Source of the DNA: Candidatus Eiseniibacteriota bacterium
GTDB taxonomy: Bacteria > Eisenbacteria > RBG-16-71-46 > CAIMUX01
Assembly (NCBI GenBank): GCA_029569475.1
Contig: JAKQSZ010000012.1
Span: forward strand, 1 to 13,459
Length of the DNA stretch: 13,459 nucleotides
Reading direction: 5' to 3'
Below the pieces are notes generated by a model. The model saw only the letters and a program-made list of their open reading frames with translations. It was not told where the DNA came from and ran no database searches. Below are positions 5,505-13,459 of this stretch, in pieces (the stretch's first letter is position 1; each line of letters starts with the position of its first letter). A program made the position numbers and the translations under genes.

Positions 5505-8500
5505 ATGCGCTCGAGGATGGGAACGCGACGGCTCCCAGAGGATCCGGCGAAAGCCCCACACCAGGCCGCGGATGACCTTGGCTTCCTCACGTCCGTCAAC
5601 GACGCAGTGGGAGATCTGGCGCGGAGCCTGGTCGCTTGTAGCCCGAAGGGTGATGGAGCCGCGCGGGTGCTCGATCGCGCGCGGGCCCTTACAGACAGCG
5701 ACTGGGTCTGTTATGTGGAATTCGACTCCGCGACCGGCGCGCCGCGACGAACCGTCTACCGGCCGGGCGTTCCGGAAGCCTCTGTTCTGCGGAGACTCCG
5801 GCCAAGTGGAGCCGAACACCCGGATGTTCCGGCATCGGCCGAGCTCCCGCCAGGTGCTGAGTCCGAACACCCGTACGCTCCGGCATCGGCCGAACTCCCG
5901 TCCGGTGCTGGGTCCGAACACCCGGACGTTCCGGCATCGGCCGAATCCGGTCCACTGCATGTCGAGTGGATCCCGGCCCTGGTTGGCGAGCGGCAGGTCG
6001 GCCTCCTGGGACTTGCCAGGGCGTCGAGCCGCTACTCCGATCGGGATCAAGCGGTCGGAAGTCTGATGGCTTCGTTGCTCGCCCTCCACTGCGCGTGGGA
6101 GAACGAGCGAGCCGGAACGGATGACGCGGCGCGCGGGGCGTTCAGGGCCGCGCCCATCGGGATCGGAACGGTCGTCAACCGCGTCATCCGGATGTGCAAC
6201 GACCTTGTCCTGGAAATGACCGGCTATACGCGCGAGGAACTCCTCGACCGTCCCGCCAGCATCCTTTATCCGACCACGGAGGAGTTCGAGCGCGTCGGAC
6301 AGGTCAAGTACGCGGAGATGGCTGTCCGGGGCATCGGCACCGTGGAGACCCGATGGCGGCGGCGGGACGGTTCCATCATCGACGTTCTTCTCAGCTCGAC
6401 GAGCATCCATCCCGAGGATCCGAGTCTGGGCGTCGTCTTCACGGCGCTCGACATCACAGCCCGCAAGAGGCGCGAGGAGGAACACCGGCTGGATGCCGAG
6501 CGCACGGAGTCGTTGCTGCGGCTCGGCCGGATGACAGAGGCCGGCGCCACCGAGTTGACCCGCTTCGCTCTGCACGAAGCCGTCCGCCTGACCCAGAGCA
6601 AGGCCGGCTACGTGGCGCTTCTCGATGAGTCCGAAGAGATCCGGAGTATACAGCGCTGCCCCGATTCGACAGTGGAGTCCGGCGCGCCGGGACCTCAGGC
6701 CCAGACCTCGCCGGAAGACGGCCGTGTCGCCGCCCTCGTCGCCAGGGTCACCAGCCGGCGCGAGGCCATGCTCCGGCCGACTCCCTCCGAGGCGGGAGTG
6801 GGCGGAGTCCATGGCTTGGAGGTGCCGGTCTGGGGCGGCGCGAGGGTCGTTGCGGTGGCGGGGGTCGAAGGCAAGGGAACGCCATACGATGACGGCGATA
6901 TCCGCCAGGTGGCGCTGCTCATGGACGCGATGTGGCGTTCGATCGAACGGAGGGTGTCCGACGAGGCGCTGCGCGAGAGCCAGCAACAGCTCTTCTGCCT
7001 GATCAACAACACGCCGGATGTCTCGGTGCAAATCCTCGACGAGAATGGACGGGTGCTCTTCTGGAACAAGGCGGCGAGCGCGCTCTTTGGTTGTCGCGAG
7101 GACGAAGCGGCCGGCCATGATCCGGAAGAGCTGATCACCCCCGCGGGAGCCCCACTGCCGGTTCGCGCGTTCCTTCGAGCGAGGGAGGACGGGCTTGGCT
7201 CCGTCCCCTATGAATGGAGCTTCCGCGACCGCCAGGGACGACTGCGACATTGCCTATCCAGCGTCTTCCGCGTGCCGGCCTCGGGCGGCAAGTCAGCGAT
7301 CGTCTCCATGGACCTGGACATCACGGAGCGCCGGAGGACGGAGGTGGCGCTGCGCGAGGGGGAGCAGTTCCTGGCCTCCCTCCTCTCCAGCCTGCCGGGC
7401 ATGGCCTACCGCTGCCGGATGGACCGGGACTGGACCATGGAGGTCGTCAGCGAGGGCTGCGCCGAGCTGACCGGCTACAGCCCGGCGGAGCTGATCGCTG
7501 GACGCCGGCTTCACTACAACGAGGTCATCCACCCCGACGACCGGGAGATGGTCTGGATAGAGGTCAACCGGGCGCTGCGGGAGCGGCGCCCCTTCCAACT
7601 TCTCTACCGGATCGTGACGGCGGCCGGCGAGGAGAAGTGGGTCTGGGAGAAGGGTTCTACCGGAGCGGCCCACCCGAGCGTGGGCCCGGCGGGCGAGACG
7701 ATCGAGGCGATCGAGGAAGGACCGGCGTCGTCGGGTCCTGGCGTTGAGCACACCAAGCCGTGCTCAAGCGATGGAGAAACCGAATCGGCCTCACGTGCCA
7801 GGGACGCCGCGGCGCGCCTCGAGGCGACGGCATCGCGTTCGGACGCCGGGGAAGGCGCGACGGGTCCGGGCGTCGGGGAAGGCGTCGGGGGACGCGTTGG
7901 GGAGAGCGTCGGGGATGGCGCCGGGGGATGCGTTGGGGCGAGCGTTGGGGGATGCGTCGGGGAAAGTGCCAGGGAGAGTGCCGGGGCGTGCGTTGGGGAG
8001 AGCGTCGGGGATGGCGTCGGGAACAGCGTCGGGGATCGCGTCGGGAACAGCGTCGGGGATAGCGTTGGGGACAGCGTCAGGGACAGCATCGGGAACAGCG
8101 TTGGGGCGAGCGCTGGGGACAGCGTCGGTGAGAGCGTTGCGGAATACGTCCACCTGGTTGGTTTCATCTCGGACGTGACGCCCCTGAAGCGGGCCGAGAT
8201 CGAACTGGCCCGCGCGCGGGATGACGCGCTGCGGGCCGCGCGGTTGAAGTCGGAGTTCCTGGCCAACATGAGTCATGAAATCCGTACGCCGATGAACGGC
8301 GTGATCGGGATGACCGGGCTGCTCCTGGAGACCGCCCTCACCGAGGAACAGCGGGACTATGCCGCGACGGTTCAGCAATCGGCCGAGCGTCTGCTCGGGG
8401 TCGTCAACGATATTCTCGACTTCTCCAAGATCGAAGCCGGCAAGCTCACCCTGCACCCGATCGAGTTCGACCTGTTACGTCTGGTGGAGGAGCCGGTCGA

Positions 8501-9839
8501 AGTCCTCGCGCTGGCCGCCCAGAGCAAAGGGCTGCGTTTGATCCTGCGTTGCGGGGCCGGAGTGCCGGCGCGCGTGCACGGAGATCCCGGGAGGTTGCGC
8601 CAGATCCTGACGAATCTCCTCAACAACGCGATCAAGTTCACTGACCGCGGCGCGGTGGAGATCAGCGTCGAGCCGGCGGCCGGGCGCGTGGAACACGGGA
8701 TCCGCATCGAGGTGCGGGACACCGGCATCGGGATCAGCCCGGAGGGACAGCGCCGGCTCTTTCATCCCTTCACGCAGGTGGACGGCTCCTCGACCAGGCG
8801 CTATGGCGGGACCGGGCTCGGGCTCGCCATCAGCAAGCAGTTGATCGACCTGATGGGAGGCCGGATGGGCGTGGAGTCCACTCCGGGCCAGGGTTCGAAG
8901 TTCTGGGTCGAGATCCCGCTGCCGCCGAGCGCTGGTCCGGGTTCTTTCGCCGTGGCCAGGGTGGAGCCTCTGGCCGGCGCGCGGGTGCTCGTGCTGGCGG
9001 ACCACGGACCGACCTGTCACGCGCTGGTGGAGCTTCTTTCGGCCTTCGGCTGCGACCCCACCGGGTTGTGCGAGCCGGAGCAGGCGAGGTCCGCGATCCG
9101 GGATTGGGCGAAAGCCGGCGCTTCCGAGAAGAGCGGCGGGGGCCCCTCCTTTGACCTCGCGGTGCTGGACACGGGCCCGCCGGACCTGGCCAGCCCCGAG
9201 CAGCTGCGGGACCTCCTGGCCGAACCCGGCCTGAGGGGAGTGCCGGTCATCGTGGTCACGCCCTTGGGCGCACCTCGTCCCGAGGGCCAGGAGGACGCAG
9301 GACGGCTCATCCATCTCAGCCGGCCGGTTCGGCCGTCGATGCTCCACTCCGCTCTCTTGCGCGTCGCCGCCGGTGTGGACCGGCCGGCCGTGCCCCCGGA
9401 GCCTGCCGAACCGCGGCGCATGCGGATCCTTGTGGCCGAGGACAACCCGGTGAACCAAAAGGTCGCGCTCCTGCTGGTGCAGGGTCTTGGACATGCCGCC
9501 GACGTCGTCGCCAACGGCCGGGAGGCTTGCGAAGCGTTCTTTCATGTCCGCTACGACGCGGTGCTCATGGATTGTCAGATGCCGGATATGGATGGGTTCG
9601 AAGCCACGCGGGTCATCCGGGGGATGGAGGCAGCGCCGGGATCCCGCGTCCCGATCGTGGCCATGACGGCGCACGCCCTGGCGGGGGAGAGGGATCGGTG
9701 CCTCGCCTCGGGGATGGATGACTACCTGGCGAAGCCGGTCACCATGACCGCGTTGCGAGAGGTGCTGAACCGGTGGGTGGCGCCGCGGAAAGGGGAGGTC
9801 CCGAAGATCGCGGAGCCGGAGGGGGAGCCGCCGGCGTGA
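5505..9839 (+). CDS. Hybrid sensor histidine kinase, GAF/PAS-rich, two receivers
   Basis: A 1444-residue soluble hybrid kinase with no membrane segment or signal peptide. Domain order: GAF-like (about 30-204, split by a 51-bp-unit repeat at 104-148), PAS (208-325), GAF (335-485), PAS (491-612) and a PAS_3-type domain (616-718 resuming at 881-898, split by the repeat insert). The HisKA domain has phospho-acceptor His924 in [11 protein letters not shown]. The HATPase has the N-box around 1039, DTGIG from 1072 and GGTGLGL at 1101-1107. Receiver 1 (about 1158-1290) keeps Asp1222 but lacks the acidic pair and has Arg1273 for the switch Lys. Receiver 2 (1305-1430) is complete (E1312, D1313, D1356, K1410). 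It has no HPt or output domain, so phosphate probably passes to a separate HPt or regulator. AGGAGG lies 10 nt before ATG 5505. The ligand is unknown. Confidence 0.96.
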   Translation: MRSRMGTRRLPEDPAKAPHQAADDLGFLTSVNDAVGDLARSLVACSPKGDGAARVLDRARALTDSDWVCYVEFDSATGAPRRTVYRPGVPEASVLRRLRPSGAEHPDVPASAELPPGAESEHPYAPASAELPSGAGSEHPDVPASAESGPLHVEWIPALVGERQVGLLGLARASSRYSDRDQAVGSLMASLLALHCAWENERAGTDDAARGAFRAAPIGIGTVVNRVIRMCNDLVLEMTGYTREELLDRPASILYPTTEEFERVGQVKYAEMAVRGIGTVETRWRRRDGSIIDVLLSSTSIHPEDPSLGVVFTALDITARKRREEEHRLDAERTESLLRLGRMTEAGATELTRFALHEAVRLTQSKAGYVALLDESEEIRSIQRCPDSTVESGAPGPQAQTSPEDGRVAALVARVTSRREAMLRPTPSEAGVGGVHGLEVPVWGGARVVAVAGVEGKGTPYDDGDIRQVALLMDAMWRSIERRVSDEALRESQQQLFCLINNTPDVSVQILDENGRVLFWNKAASALFGCREDEAAGHDPEELITPAGAPLPVRAFLRAREDGLGSVPYEWSFRDRQGRLRHCLSSVFRVPASGGKSAIVSMDLDITERRRTEVALREGEQFLASLLSSLPGMAYRCRMDRDWTMEVVSEGCAELTGYSPAELIAGRRLHYNEVIHPDDREMVWIEVNRALRERRPFQLLYRIVTAAGEEKWVWEKGSTGAAHPSVGPAGETIEAIEEGPASSGPGVEHTKPCSSDGETESASRARDAAARLEATASRSDAGEGATGPGVGEGVGGRVGESVGDGAGGCVGASVGGCVGESARESAGACVGESVGDGVGNSVGDRVGNSVGDSVGDSVRDSIGNSVGASAGDSVGESVAEYVHLVGFISDVTPLKRAEIELARARDDALRAARLKSEFLANMSHEIRTPMNGVIGMTGLLLETALTEEQRDYAATVQQSAERLLGVVNDILDFSKIEAGKLTLHPIEFDLLRLVEEPVEVLALAAQSKGLRLILRCGAGVPARVHGDPGRLRQILTNLLNNAIKFTDRGAVEISVEPAAGRVEHGIRIEVRDTGIGISPEGQRRLFHPFTQVDGSSTRRYGGTGLGLAISKQLIDLMGGRMGVESTPGQGSKFWVEIPLPPSAGPGSFAVARVEPLAGARVLVLADHGPTCHALVELLSAFGCDPTGLCEPEQARSAIRDWAKAGASEKSGGGPSFDLAVLDTGPPDLASPEQLRDLLAEPGLRGVPVIVVTPLGAPRPEGQEDAGRLIHLSRPVRPSMLHSALLRVAAGVDRPAVPPEPAEPRRMRILVAEDNPVNQKVALLLVQGLGHAADVVANGREACEAFFHVRYDAVLMDCQMPDMDGFEATRVIRGMEAAPGSRVPIVAMTAHALAGERDRCLASGMDDYLAKPVTMTALREVLNRWVAPRKGEVPKIAEPEGEPPA
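5814..5948 (+). repeat. In-frame 51-bp tandem repeat inside the kinase GAF-like domain
   Basis: Two full 51-bp units (5814-5864, 5865-5915) and a 33-bp partial (5916-5948) encode [21 protein letters not shown] 17-residue repeats (residues 104-148). The differences are few and mostly substitutions. The array falls between the strand ending RRTVYRPG and the one starting [16 protein letters not shown], so it probably sits in a surface loop. The Pro/Ala/Ser/Glu content predicts disorder. Confidence 0.9.
7869..8138 (+). repeat. In-frame 12-bp tandem repeat (about 22 copies) inside the third PAS domain
   Basis: The consensus unit is GGGGANAGCGTC, read as Gly-[Asp/Glu/Asn]-Ser-Val, covering residues 789 to about 878. 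All copies stay in frame, and glycine recurs every fourth residue. The flanks are a Ser/Ala/Glu-rich spacer from about 718 and the returning PAS strand [13 protein letters not shown] at 880. Because the unit is a multiple of three, all three plus-strand frames stay open here, which creates spurious ORFs on both strands. The plus strand carries 21 runs of three or more G at about 12-nt intervals. Confidence 0.95.
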
Positions 9840-10143
9840 AAGGAACGTCCGCCGGAACGCCGTCGATGCGTGCGCGCCCCCGGTCGCCACGGGACCGCAA
9901 TGGATCCCGATGGCGAGGTCGTGGCTTCCGAGCGGGCCCCGCCCGGCGAGGCCAGCTGGTCGATCGGCCCAGGTCCGACGGCCTGCATAGGTCGCACGGA
10001 TGGATCAGGGCCTGAAAGAGCCGGTCAGCTGCCCCAAGGGGACAGGTCGGATCACGTGTCGACTTTCAGAGAAACCGGCGGTCAAAGCCGGATGCTTCCG
10101 GTTTCGACCGCCGGTCGGTTGTGGGATGGGCTCGCTCGGTACG
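9840..10143. other. Convergent intergenic gap between kinase and dehydrogenase
   Basis: Both flanking genes end into this 304-bp gap. I see no convincing gene in it. Open frames that cross it read straight through hairpin DNA and are not protein-like. It holds a weak hairpin near 10021-10050 (CTGCCCC / GGGGACAG arms) and a strong one at 10074-10115. Confidence 0.6.
10074..10115. terminator. Long hairpin, probable bidirectional terminator
   Basis: The left arm 10074-10092 (ACCGGCGGTCAAAGCCGGA) pairs with 10097-10115 to give a 19-position stem with one mismatch, one G.T wobble and a TGCT loop. It starts 28 nt downstream of the glutamate dehydrogenase stop and about 234 nt after the kinase stop. 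On the minus strand the hairpin is followed by TTCTCTGAAAGT, a weak T-rich tail, so it fits the dehydrogenase transcript better. The plus side has no T-run. Confidence 0.55.
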
Positions 10144-11430
10144 CTAAACCCAACCGCGCACGCGGCAGGCCTCGACGACGCGATTGACGGCGATGACGTA
10201 GGCCGCGTCGCGCATGTAGAGGCGCCGGCTGGCGGCCAGTGAACTGACCGCGTGGAAGGCCGAGGACATCTTCACATCGAGCTTGCCGAGCACCTCGTCG
10301 CGCTCCCAGAAGTAGTTCATGTTGCATTGCACCTGCTCGAAGTAGCTGCAGGTGACGCCGCCGGCGTTGGCCAGGAAGTCGGGCACCAGGAAGATCCCGC
10401 GGGACTGGATGACCTTGTCGGCGTCGGGCGTGGTCGGGCCGTTGGCGCCCTCGGCGATCAGGCGGACGGTGGGCCGGATCGACTCGACGTTGGCGCCGGT
10501 GATCTGGCCTTCCATGGCGTTGGGCATCAGAACCACGACGTCCTGCGAGAGCCAGGCCTCGCCCGGGAGCTTCTCGTAGCCCTTCGCCACCGCCTGTTTC
10601 TGGTCGATGCCGCCGAAGCGGTCGGTGATCGAGAGGAGCTCGTCGAGGTCGATGCCGCTGGCGCGCCGGTAGGAGTACGCCGCCTGGTCCTGCTGGTCCC
10701 AGCAGGAGACGCAGATGACCTTGCCGCCGAGCTGTTGGTAGAGGCGGATGGCGTACTGCGCGACGTTGCCGAAGCCCTGCACGCTGGCCGGAGCCTCGGA
10801 AGGATGGACGCCGAGCTGCCGCAGCGCCTCGCGGACCGTGTAGACCACGCCGAAGCCGGTGGCTTCCGTGCGGCCGAGCGAGCCGCCTGCCCCGACCGGC
10901 TTGCCGGTGATGAAGCCGGGGAAGTGGCCACGATGGATCGTCTCGTACTCATCCATCATCCACAGCATGTGCTGGGAGTTCGTCATCACGTCGGGAGCGG
11001 GCACGTCCTGAAGGGGACCGATGTTTCCCGCCAGCTGGCGGATCCAACCGCGGCAGATGTGCTCCTGCTCGCGCGGGCTCAGGTGATGCGGATCGCAGAT
11101 GACCCCGCCCTTGCCGCCGCCCAGGGGAATGTCCACGACGGCGCACTTCCAGGTCATCCAGGTGGCCAGCGCCCGGACGGTGTCCACCGTCTCGTGCGGG
11201 TGGAAGCGGATTCCGCCCTTGGCCGGGCCCCGCGCATCGTTGTGCTGGACGCGGAATCCGCGGAAGATGCGGACCGAACCATCGTCCATCCGGACCGGAA
11301 TGTTGAAGTGGTATTCGCGCATGGGCGTCCGCAGGAGGTCGCGGGAGGCCTGGTCGAGTTCCAGGATGTCCGCGACGTGATCGAACTGCGTCTGCGCCAT
11401 TTCGAAAGAGTTGTACGCCTTTTTGCTCAT
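10144..11430 (-). CDS. gdhA: Glu/Leu/Phe/Val-family dehydrogenase, most likely glutamate dehydrogenase
   Basis: A 428-residue cytoplasmic enzyme of normal length for hexameric glutamate dehydrogenase, converting glutamate to 2-oxoglutarate and ammonia with NAD(P). The active-site lysines are K71 (KGGIRF), K95 (WKCAVV) and K107 (PLGGGKGG), and the catalytic Asp is D147 (VPAPDVMTN). Their spacing is the same as K89, K113, K125 and D165 in the Clostridium symbiosum enzyme (constant offset of 18). The coenzyme fold shows GFGNVA (219-224). The SYFEQVQ stretch (352-358) keeps the serine position typical of glutamate rather than leucine enzymes. PLGGGKGG replaces the commoner PYGGAKGG. Start ATG 11430 is preceded by GGAGG 11 nt away and by GAGGGG closer in. 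It stands alone, convergent with the kinase and divergent from the ABC transporter. NAD versus NADP preference cannot be told. Confidence 0.94.
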   Translation of the reverse strand: MSKKAYNSFEMAQTQFDHVADILELDQASRDLLRTPMREYHFNIPVRMDDGSVRIFRGFRVQHNDARGPAKGGIRFHPHETVDTVRALATWMTWKCAVVDIPLGGGKGGVICDPHHLSPREQEHICRGWIRQLAGNIGPLQDVPAPDVMTNSQHMLWMMDEYETIHRGHFPGFITGKPVGAGGSLGRTEATGFGVVYTVREALRQLGVHPSEAPASVQGFGNVAQYAIRLYQQLGGKVICVSCWDQQDQAAYSYRRASGIDLDELLSITDRFGGIDQKQAVAKGYEKLPGEAWLSQDVVVLMPNAMEGQITGANVESIRPTVRLIAEGANGPTTPDADKVIQSRGIFLVPDFLANAGGVTCSYFEQVQCNMNYFWERDEVLGKLDVKMSSAFHAVSSLAASRRLYMRDAAYVIAVNRVVEACRVRGWV

Positions 11431-11580
11431 GCCCCCTCATCCTCCCGAGTTCGCGGCCGTTCTCCACACGGATGCGGCCGTCTCCACCACCCTGTACAAG
11501 ATACGATCCTCCGCCGCCGGCAGCCTTCCGCCGGCGTCGCTCCGGGCGCATGTGCCCAAACGAGGAACGCCTGACGGGGA

Positions 11581-11596
11581 CCGCCTCCGGAGGCGG
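11581..11596. promoter_or_regulatory. Perfect 16-bp palindrome
   Basis: CCGCCTCCGGAGGCGG equals its own reverse complement. It lies 150 bp upstream of the gdhA start in the divergent region. A dimeric regulator could bind it, but no binding family is recognised and GC-rich DNA yields such sites by chance. Confidence 0.25.
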
Positions 11597-11861
11597 AGAT
11601 TCCGGCGACGCCTTTGCCGCCTCTCTCCGCCGCTGCCGACTCCGTCGTCTTTGCCTTGCAGGGGGCCCTGCGCTCCCCGCGACAGCCAGGCCAGCGGGCG
11701 TCAGTCGAACTTTCGGATGATCGAGTCCGCTCGTCGCACGTTATCCTACTCGTCCCCGCCAGCTTTGGAAACCTCATACATCAACGCTGGGACGCGTGGG
11801 GCCTGGCTTGCCGCCATGCGACCGCGTCCCTGATCCGTTTCTTGCCCGAGCGGGGGCCCTG

Positions 11862-11903
11862 CCTGGTGGCCTGCGAACCGGACTCCGGTTCGCCGCCTCC
11901 AGG
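11862..11903. repeat. Long imperfect hairpin upstream of the ABC transporter
   Basis: The core is a perfect ten-bp dyad, GCGAACCGGA (11873-11882) and TCCGGTTCGC (11884-11893), with one base between. As RNA it would fold with eight pairs and a five-nt loop. GGC/GCC and CCTGG/CCAGG extend the stem outward to 11862 and 11903 with small mismatches. It lies about 100 nt before the transporter start. It has no T-run, so it is more likely an operator or leader structure than a terminator. Confidence 0.45.
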
Positions 11904-12004
11904 GAACCAGATGGAGAAGCAACCAGTCCGGCGTCCGGTCCTCGTCCTCCGGTGGGCTGGGCGGGCCGAGCCGCGGACCCGCAGGATCCCGCCATGGAGC
12001 GCGC

Positions 12005-13459
12005 ATGCCCGAGAAGGAGTCAGGACCGAAGGAAGGGGCCGGGGCGGCCGCCACGATCGCCGGCCTCCGGCGTCTGGTCGGTCTCATGGCCGCGCACTGG
12101 CGGGCGATCTCCCTCGGTTTCGCGGGTCTGATCGTCGTCGACCTTCTCCAACTCCTCATCCCTCGAATAACCCAGGCCGCCATCGACGATCTTGCCGGCG
12201 GCCGGGCGGAAGTCTCCTCCCTCCGGTGGCTGGGCATTGCCCTGGTCGCGCTTTCGGTGGGGATGGGCCTCTGTCGCTTCGTGTGGCGCTACTTCCTCAT
12301 CGGAAGCAGTCAGAAGATCGAACGGGATCTGCGCCGGGACTTCTATACCCATCTGCAGAGGCTGTCGCCGCAGTTCTTCGACCGCACCAAGGTCGGAACG
12401 TTGATGGCGCATGCCACCAATGACATCTCGGCGGTGCGCATGGCGACAGGGTTCGCGGCGCTGGCCTCCTTGGATGCCGTGCTGCTGTCGGTCGCCAGCC
12501 TGAGCATCATGCTCGCCATGGATGTGCGCCTGACCCTGCTGACGTTGATCCCTCTCCCCTTCCTGACGCTGTTCATGCTTCGCTTCGGCCGGATCATCCA
12601 TCGCCGCTATACGGCCGTGCAGGAAGCCTTCGCCGCGCTCACCGATCGCGCGCAGGAGACCTTCTCCGGGATACGGGTGGTCAAGTCCTACGGCGACGAG
12701 GCTTCGGAGGAGCGCTTCTTCGAGGAACGCTCCCAGCGTTGCGCGACCGAGAACATCCGCCTGGCCCGCGACTCGGCGGTTTTCGATCCACTGATCCATG
12801 CGCTGGCCACCGCCAGCACCGCCATCCTTCTGGCGGCCGGGGGAACGCAGGTCATCCGGGGGGACATCTCGCTGGGAGAATTCGTGGCCTTCAGCGGCTA
12901 TCTCAACCTGCTGATCTGGCCGATGATGGCGGTCGGCTGGGTGGTCAACATGCTGAGTCGCGGCCTCGCCAGTCTACAGCGGCTGCAGACGCTCATGGAG
13001 ACCGACCCGGACGTGAAGGACGGGCCGCAAGAGGGAAGACCCCGGCCGGCGCTGCGGGTCTCGCAACTCGATTTTCGCTATCCGGGAACGGATGTCGATG
13101 TGCTCCGGGGCATCGACCTGGAACTGGCCCCGGGCGACGTGCTGGGGATCATCGGCCGGACGGGTTCAGGCAAGACCACGCTGATTGAGGTGCTCATGCG
13201 CCTCTACGATCCGCCGCGAGGGACGGTGTTCCTGGACGGCATCGACGTCCTCGATCTGCGGGTGAGCAGCGTCCGCGCATTGTACAGCTACGTCCCGCAG
13301 GAGCCTTTCCTCTTCGCGATGACCGTCGGAGAGAACATTGCCTTCGGCACAGAGGGCCTGGAGCCGGGCGAGATCGAGCGCCTGGGAAGGCTGGTGCGCA
13401 TTCACGACGAGATCCTCTCTTTTTCCCAGGGCTACGACACGATCGTGGGCGAGCGCGGC
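12005..13459 (+). CDS. ABC transporter ATP-binding/permease protein, MdlA/YheI-like (3' end missing)
   Basis: The first 485 codons of an exporter half-transporter with fused membrane and ATPase domains. Six membrane helices can be placed near residues 36-56, 72-95, 150-170, 172-195, 255-280 and 285-310. The FFDRTKVGTLMAHATNDISA segment (about 123-142) and VKSYGDE are typical of type IV (B-family) exporters, and ATNDISAVRMATG is closest to the MdlA/YheI/SmdA group of heterodimeric multidrug exporters. The ATPase domain starts near 345 with Walker A GRTGSGKT (384-391) and the Q-loop at Gln432 in YVPQEPFLF. The window ends at VGERG, just before the signature LSGGQ and Walker B, about 100-120 residues short. 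ATG 12005 has GGAG five nt upstream. A partner half-transporter may follow. The substrate is unknown. Confidence 0.94.
   Translation, partial: MPEKESGPKEGAGAAATIAGLRRLVGLMAAHWRAISLGFAGLIVVDLLQLLIPRITQAAIDDLAGGRAEVSSLRWLGIALVALSVGMGLCRFVWRYFLIGSSQKIERDLRRDFYTHLQRLSPQFFDRTKVGTLMAHATNDISAVRMATGFAALASLDAVLLSVASLSIMLAMDVRLTLLTLIPLPFLTLFMLRFGRIIHRRYTAVQEAFAALTDRAQETFSGIRVVKSYGDEASEERFFEERSQRCATENIRLARDSAVFDPLIHALATASTAILLAAGGTQVIRGDISLGEFVAFSGYLNLLIWPMMAVGWVVNMLSRGLASLQRLQTLMETDPDVKDGPQEGRPRPALRVSQLDFRYPGTDVDVLRGIDLELAPGDVLGIIGRTGSGKTTLIEVLMRLYDPPRGTVFLDGIDVLDLRVSSVRALYSYVPQEPFLFAMTVGENIAFGTEGLEPGEIERLGRLVRIHDEILSFSQGYDTIVGERG

Larger units (their letters stand above)
11431..12004. other. Divergent intergenic region between gdhA and the ABC transporter
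   Basis: These 574 bp hold no ORF with convincing codon use. The frames crossing it are Arg/Pro/Ser-rich shadows. Promoters for both flanking genes should be here, but I could not find a well-spaced -35/-10 pair. TATCCT near 11741 and TATCTT on the minus strand near 11500 are weak -10 candidates without matching -35 boxes. Two dyads are present, at 11581-11596 and 11862-11903. Confidence 0.5.

Noticed and set aside
4384..6066. 560-codon plus-strand ORF crossing the amine oxidase start, the intergenic repeats and the kinase start
   Set aside because: It runs through two well-supported genes and the divergent promoters, and its translation is Arg/Ser/Pro-rich.
5412..7250. 612-codon minus-strand ORF opposite the kinase N-terminus
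   Set aside because: Antisense shadow of GAF/PAS coding sequence. It stays open because of GC-rich codon bias and in-frame repeats.
7604..8269. Minus-strand Pro/Thr/Ser repeat protein (PTLSPTLSP pattern)
   Set aside because: It is the reverse reading of the 12-bp kinase repeat. Frames stay open because the unit is a multiple of three, and PAS and HisKA motifs flank it on the plus strand.
8475..9890. 471-codon minus-strand ORF opposite the kinase core and receivers
   Set aside because: Antisense shadow. The plus frame has unambiguous HATPase and receiver motifs.
10252..11574. 440-codon plus-strand ORF opposite gdhA
   Set aside because: Antisense shadow of a clear glutamate dehydrogenase.
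12020..12799. 259-codon minus-strand ORF opposite the ABC transporter
   Set aside because: Charged, low-complexity translation antisense to exporter helices. Shadow.

Overview
The window is GC-rich (roughly two thirds G+C by eye). It carries five confidently recognisable genes, all of ordinary bacterial type, plus a poorly coding left end. The GC-rich third codon positions, Shine-Dalgarno sites, a twin-arginine signal and a large hybrid histidine kinase fit a high-GC bacterium, probably Gram-negative (Acidobacteriota, Myxococcota, Gemmatimonadota or Eisenbacteria-like). The sequence alone does not fix the phylum. I see no rRNA, tRNA, insertion sequence, integrase, phage gene or CRISPR array.

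Layout: (1) 1-1242 is a low-confidence zone. It has a plus-strand protein-like ORF without a clear start (177-515), a convergent small minus-strand ORF with a good ribosome site, a candidate promoter and a signal-peptide-like start (443-628), and what looks like a frameshifted remnant (about 935-1209). (2) 1243-4938, minus strand: a Tat-exported flavin amine oxidase followed after 66 bp by recQ, a probable two-gene transcription unit from a sigma70-like promoter at 5096-5124. (3) 4939-5504: a divergent intergenic region with two outward-facing promoter candidates and a roughly 24-bp tandem repeat between them. (4) 5505-9839, plus strand: a 1444-residue hybrid sensor histidine kinase (GAF, PAS, GAF, PAS, PAS, HisKA, HATPase, degenerate receiver, intact receiver). 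(5) 9840-10143: a convergent gap with a strong hairpin. (6) 10144-11430, minus strand: a glutamate dehydrogenase. (7) 11431-12004: a divergent gap with dyad symmetries. (8) 12005 to the window end, plus strand: an MdlA/YheI-type ABC exporter half-transporter, cut before its signature motif.

Functional reading: the amine oxidase (amine or amino-acid oxidation outside the cytoplasm) and glutamate dehydrogenase (ammonia/glutamate interconversion) both touch nitrogen metabolism, and the sensor kinase lies between them. Nothing in the sequence proves that it regulates either one. The kinase has no output-domain regulator or HPt protein nearby, so its partner must be encoded elsewhere.

The most unusual signal is in the kinase. 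A stretch of about 160 residues splits the last strands of its third PAS domain, and its core is about 22 copies of a 12-bp, four-residue repeat (G-[DEN]-S-V). A second in-frame array (51-bp unit) splits the first GAF-like domain, and a third array lies just upstream of the gene. Three unrelated tandem arrays within 3 kb, two of them in sensory-domain loops, suggest local repeat expansion and possibly length variation between strains. I found no convincing new multi-gene system.
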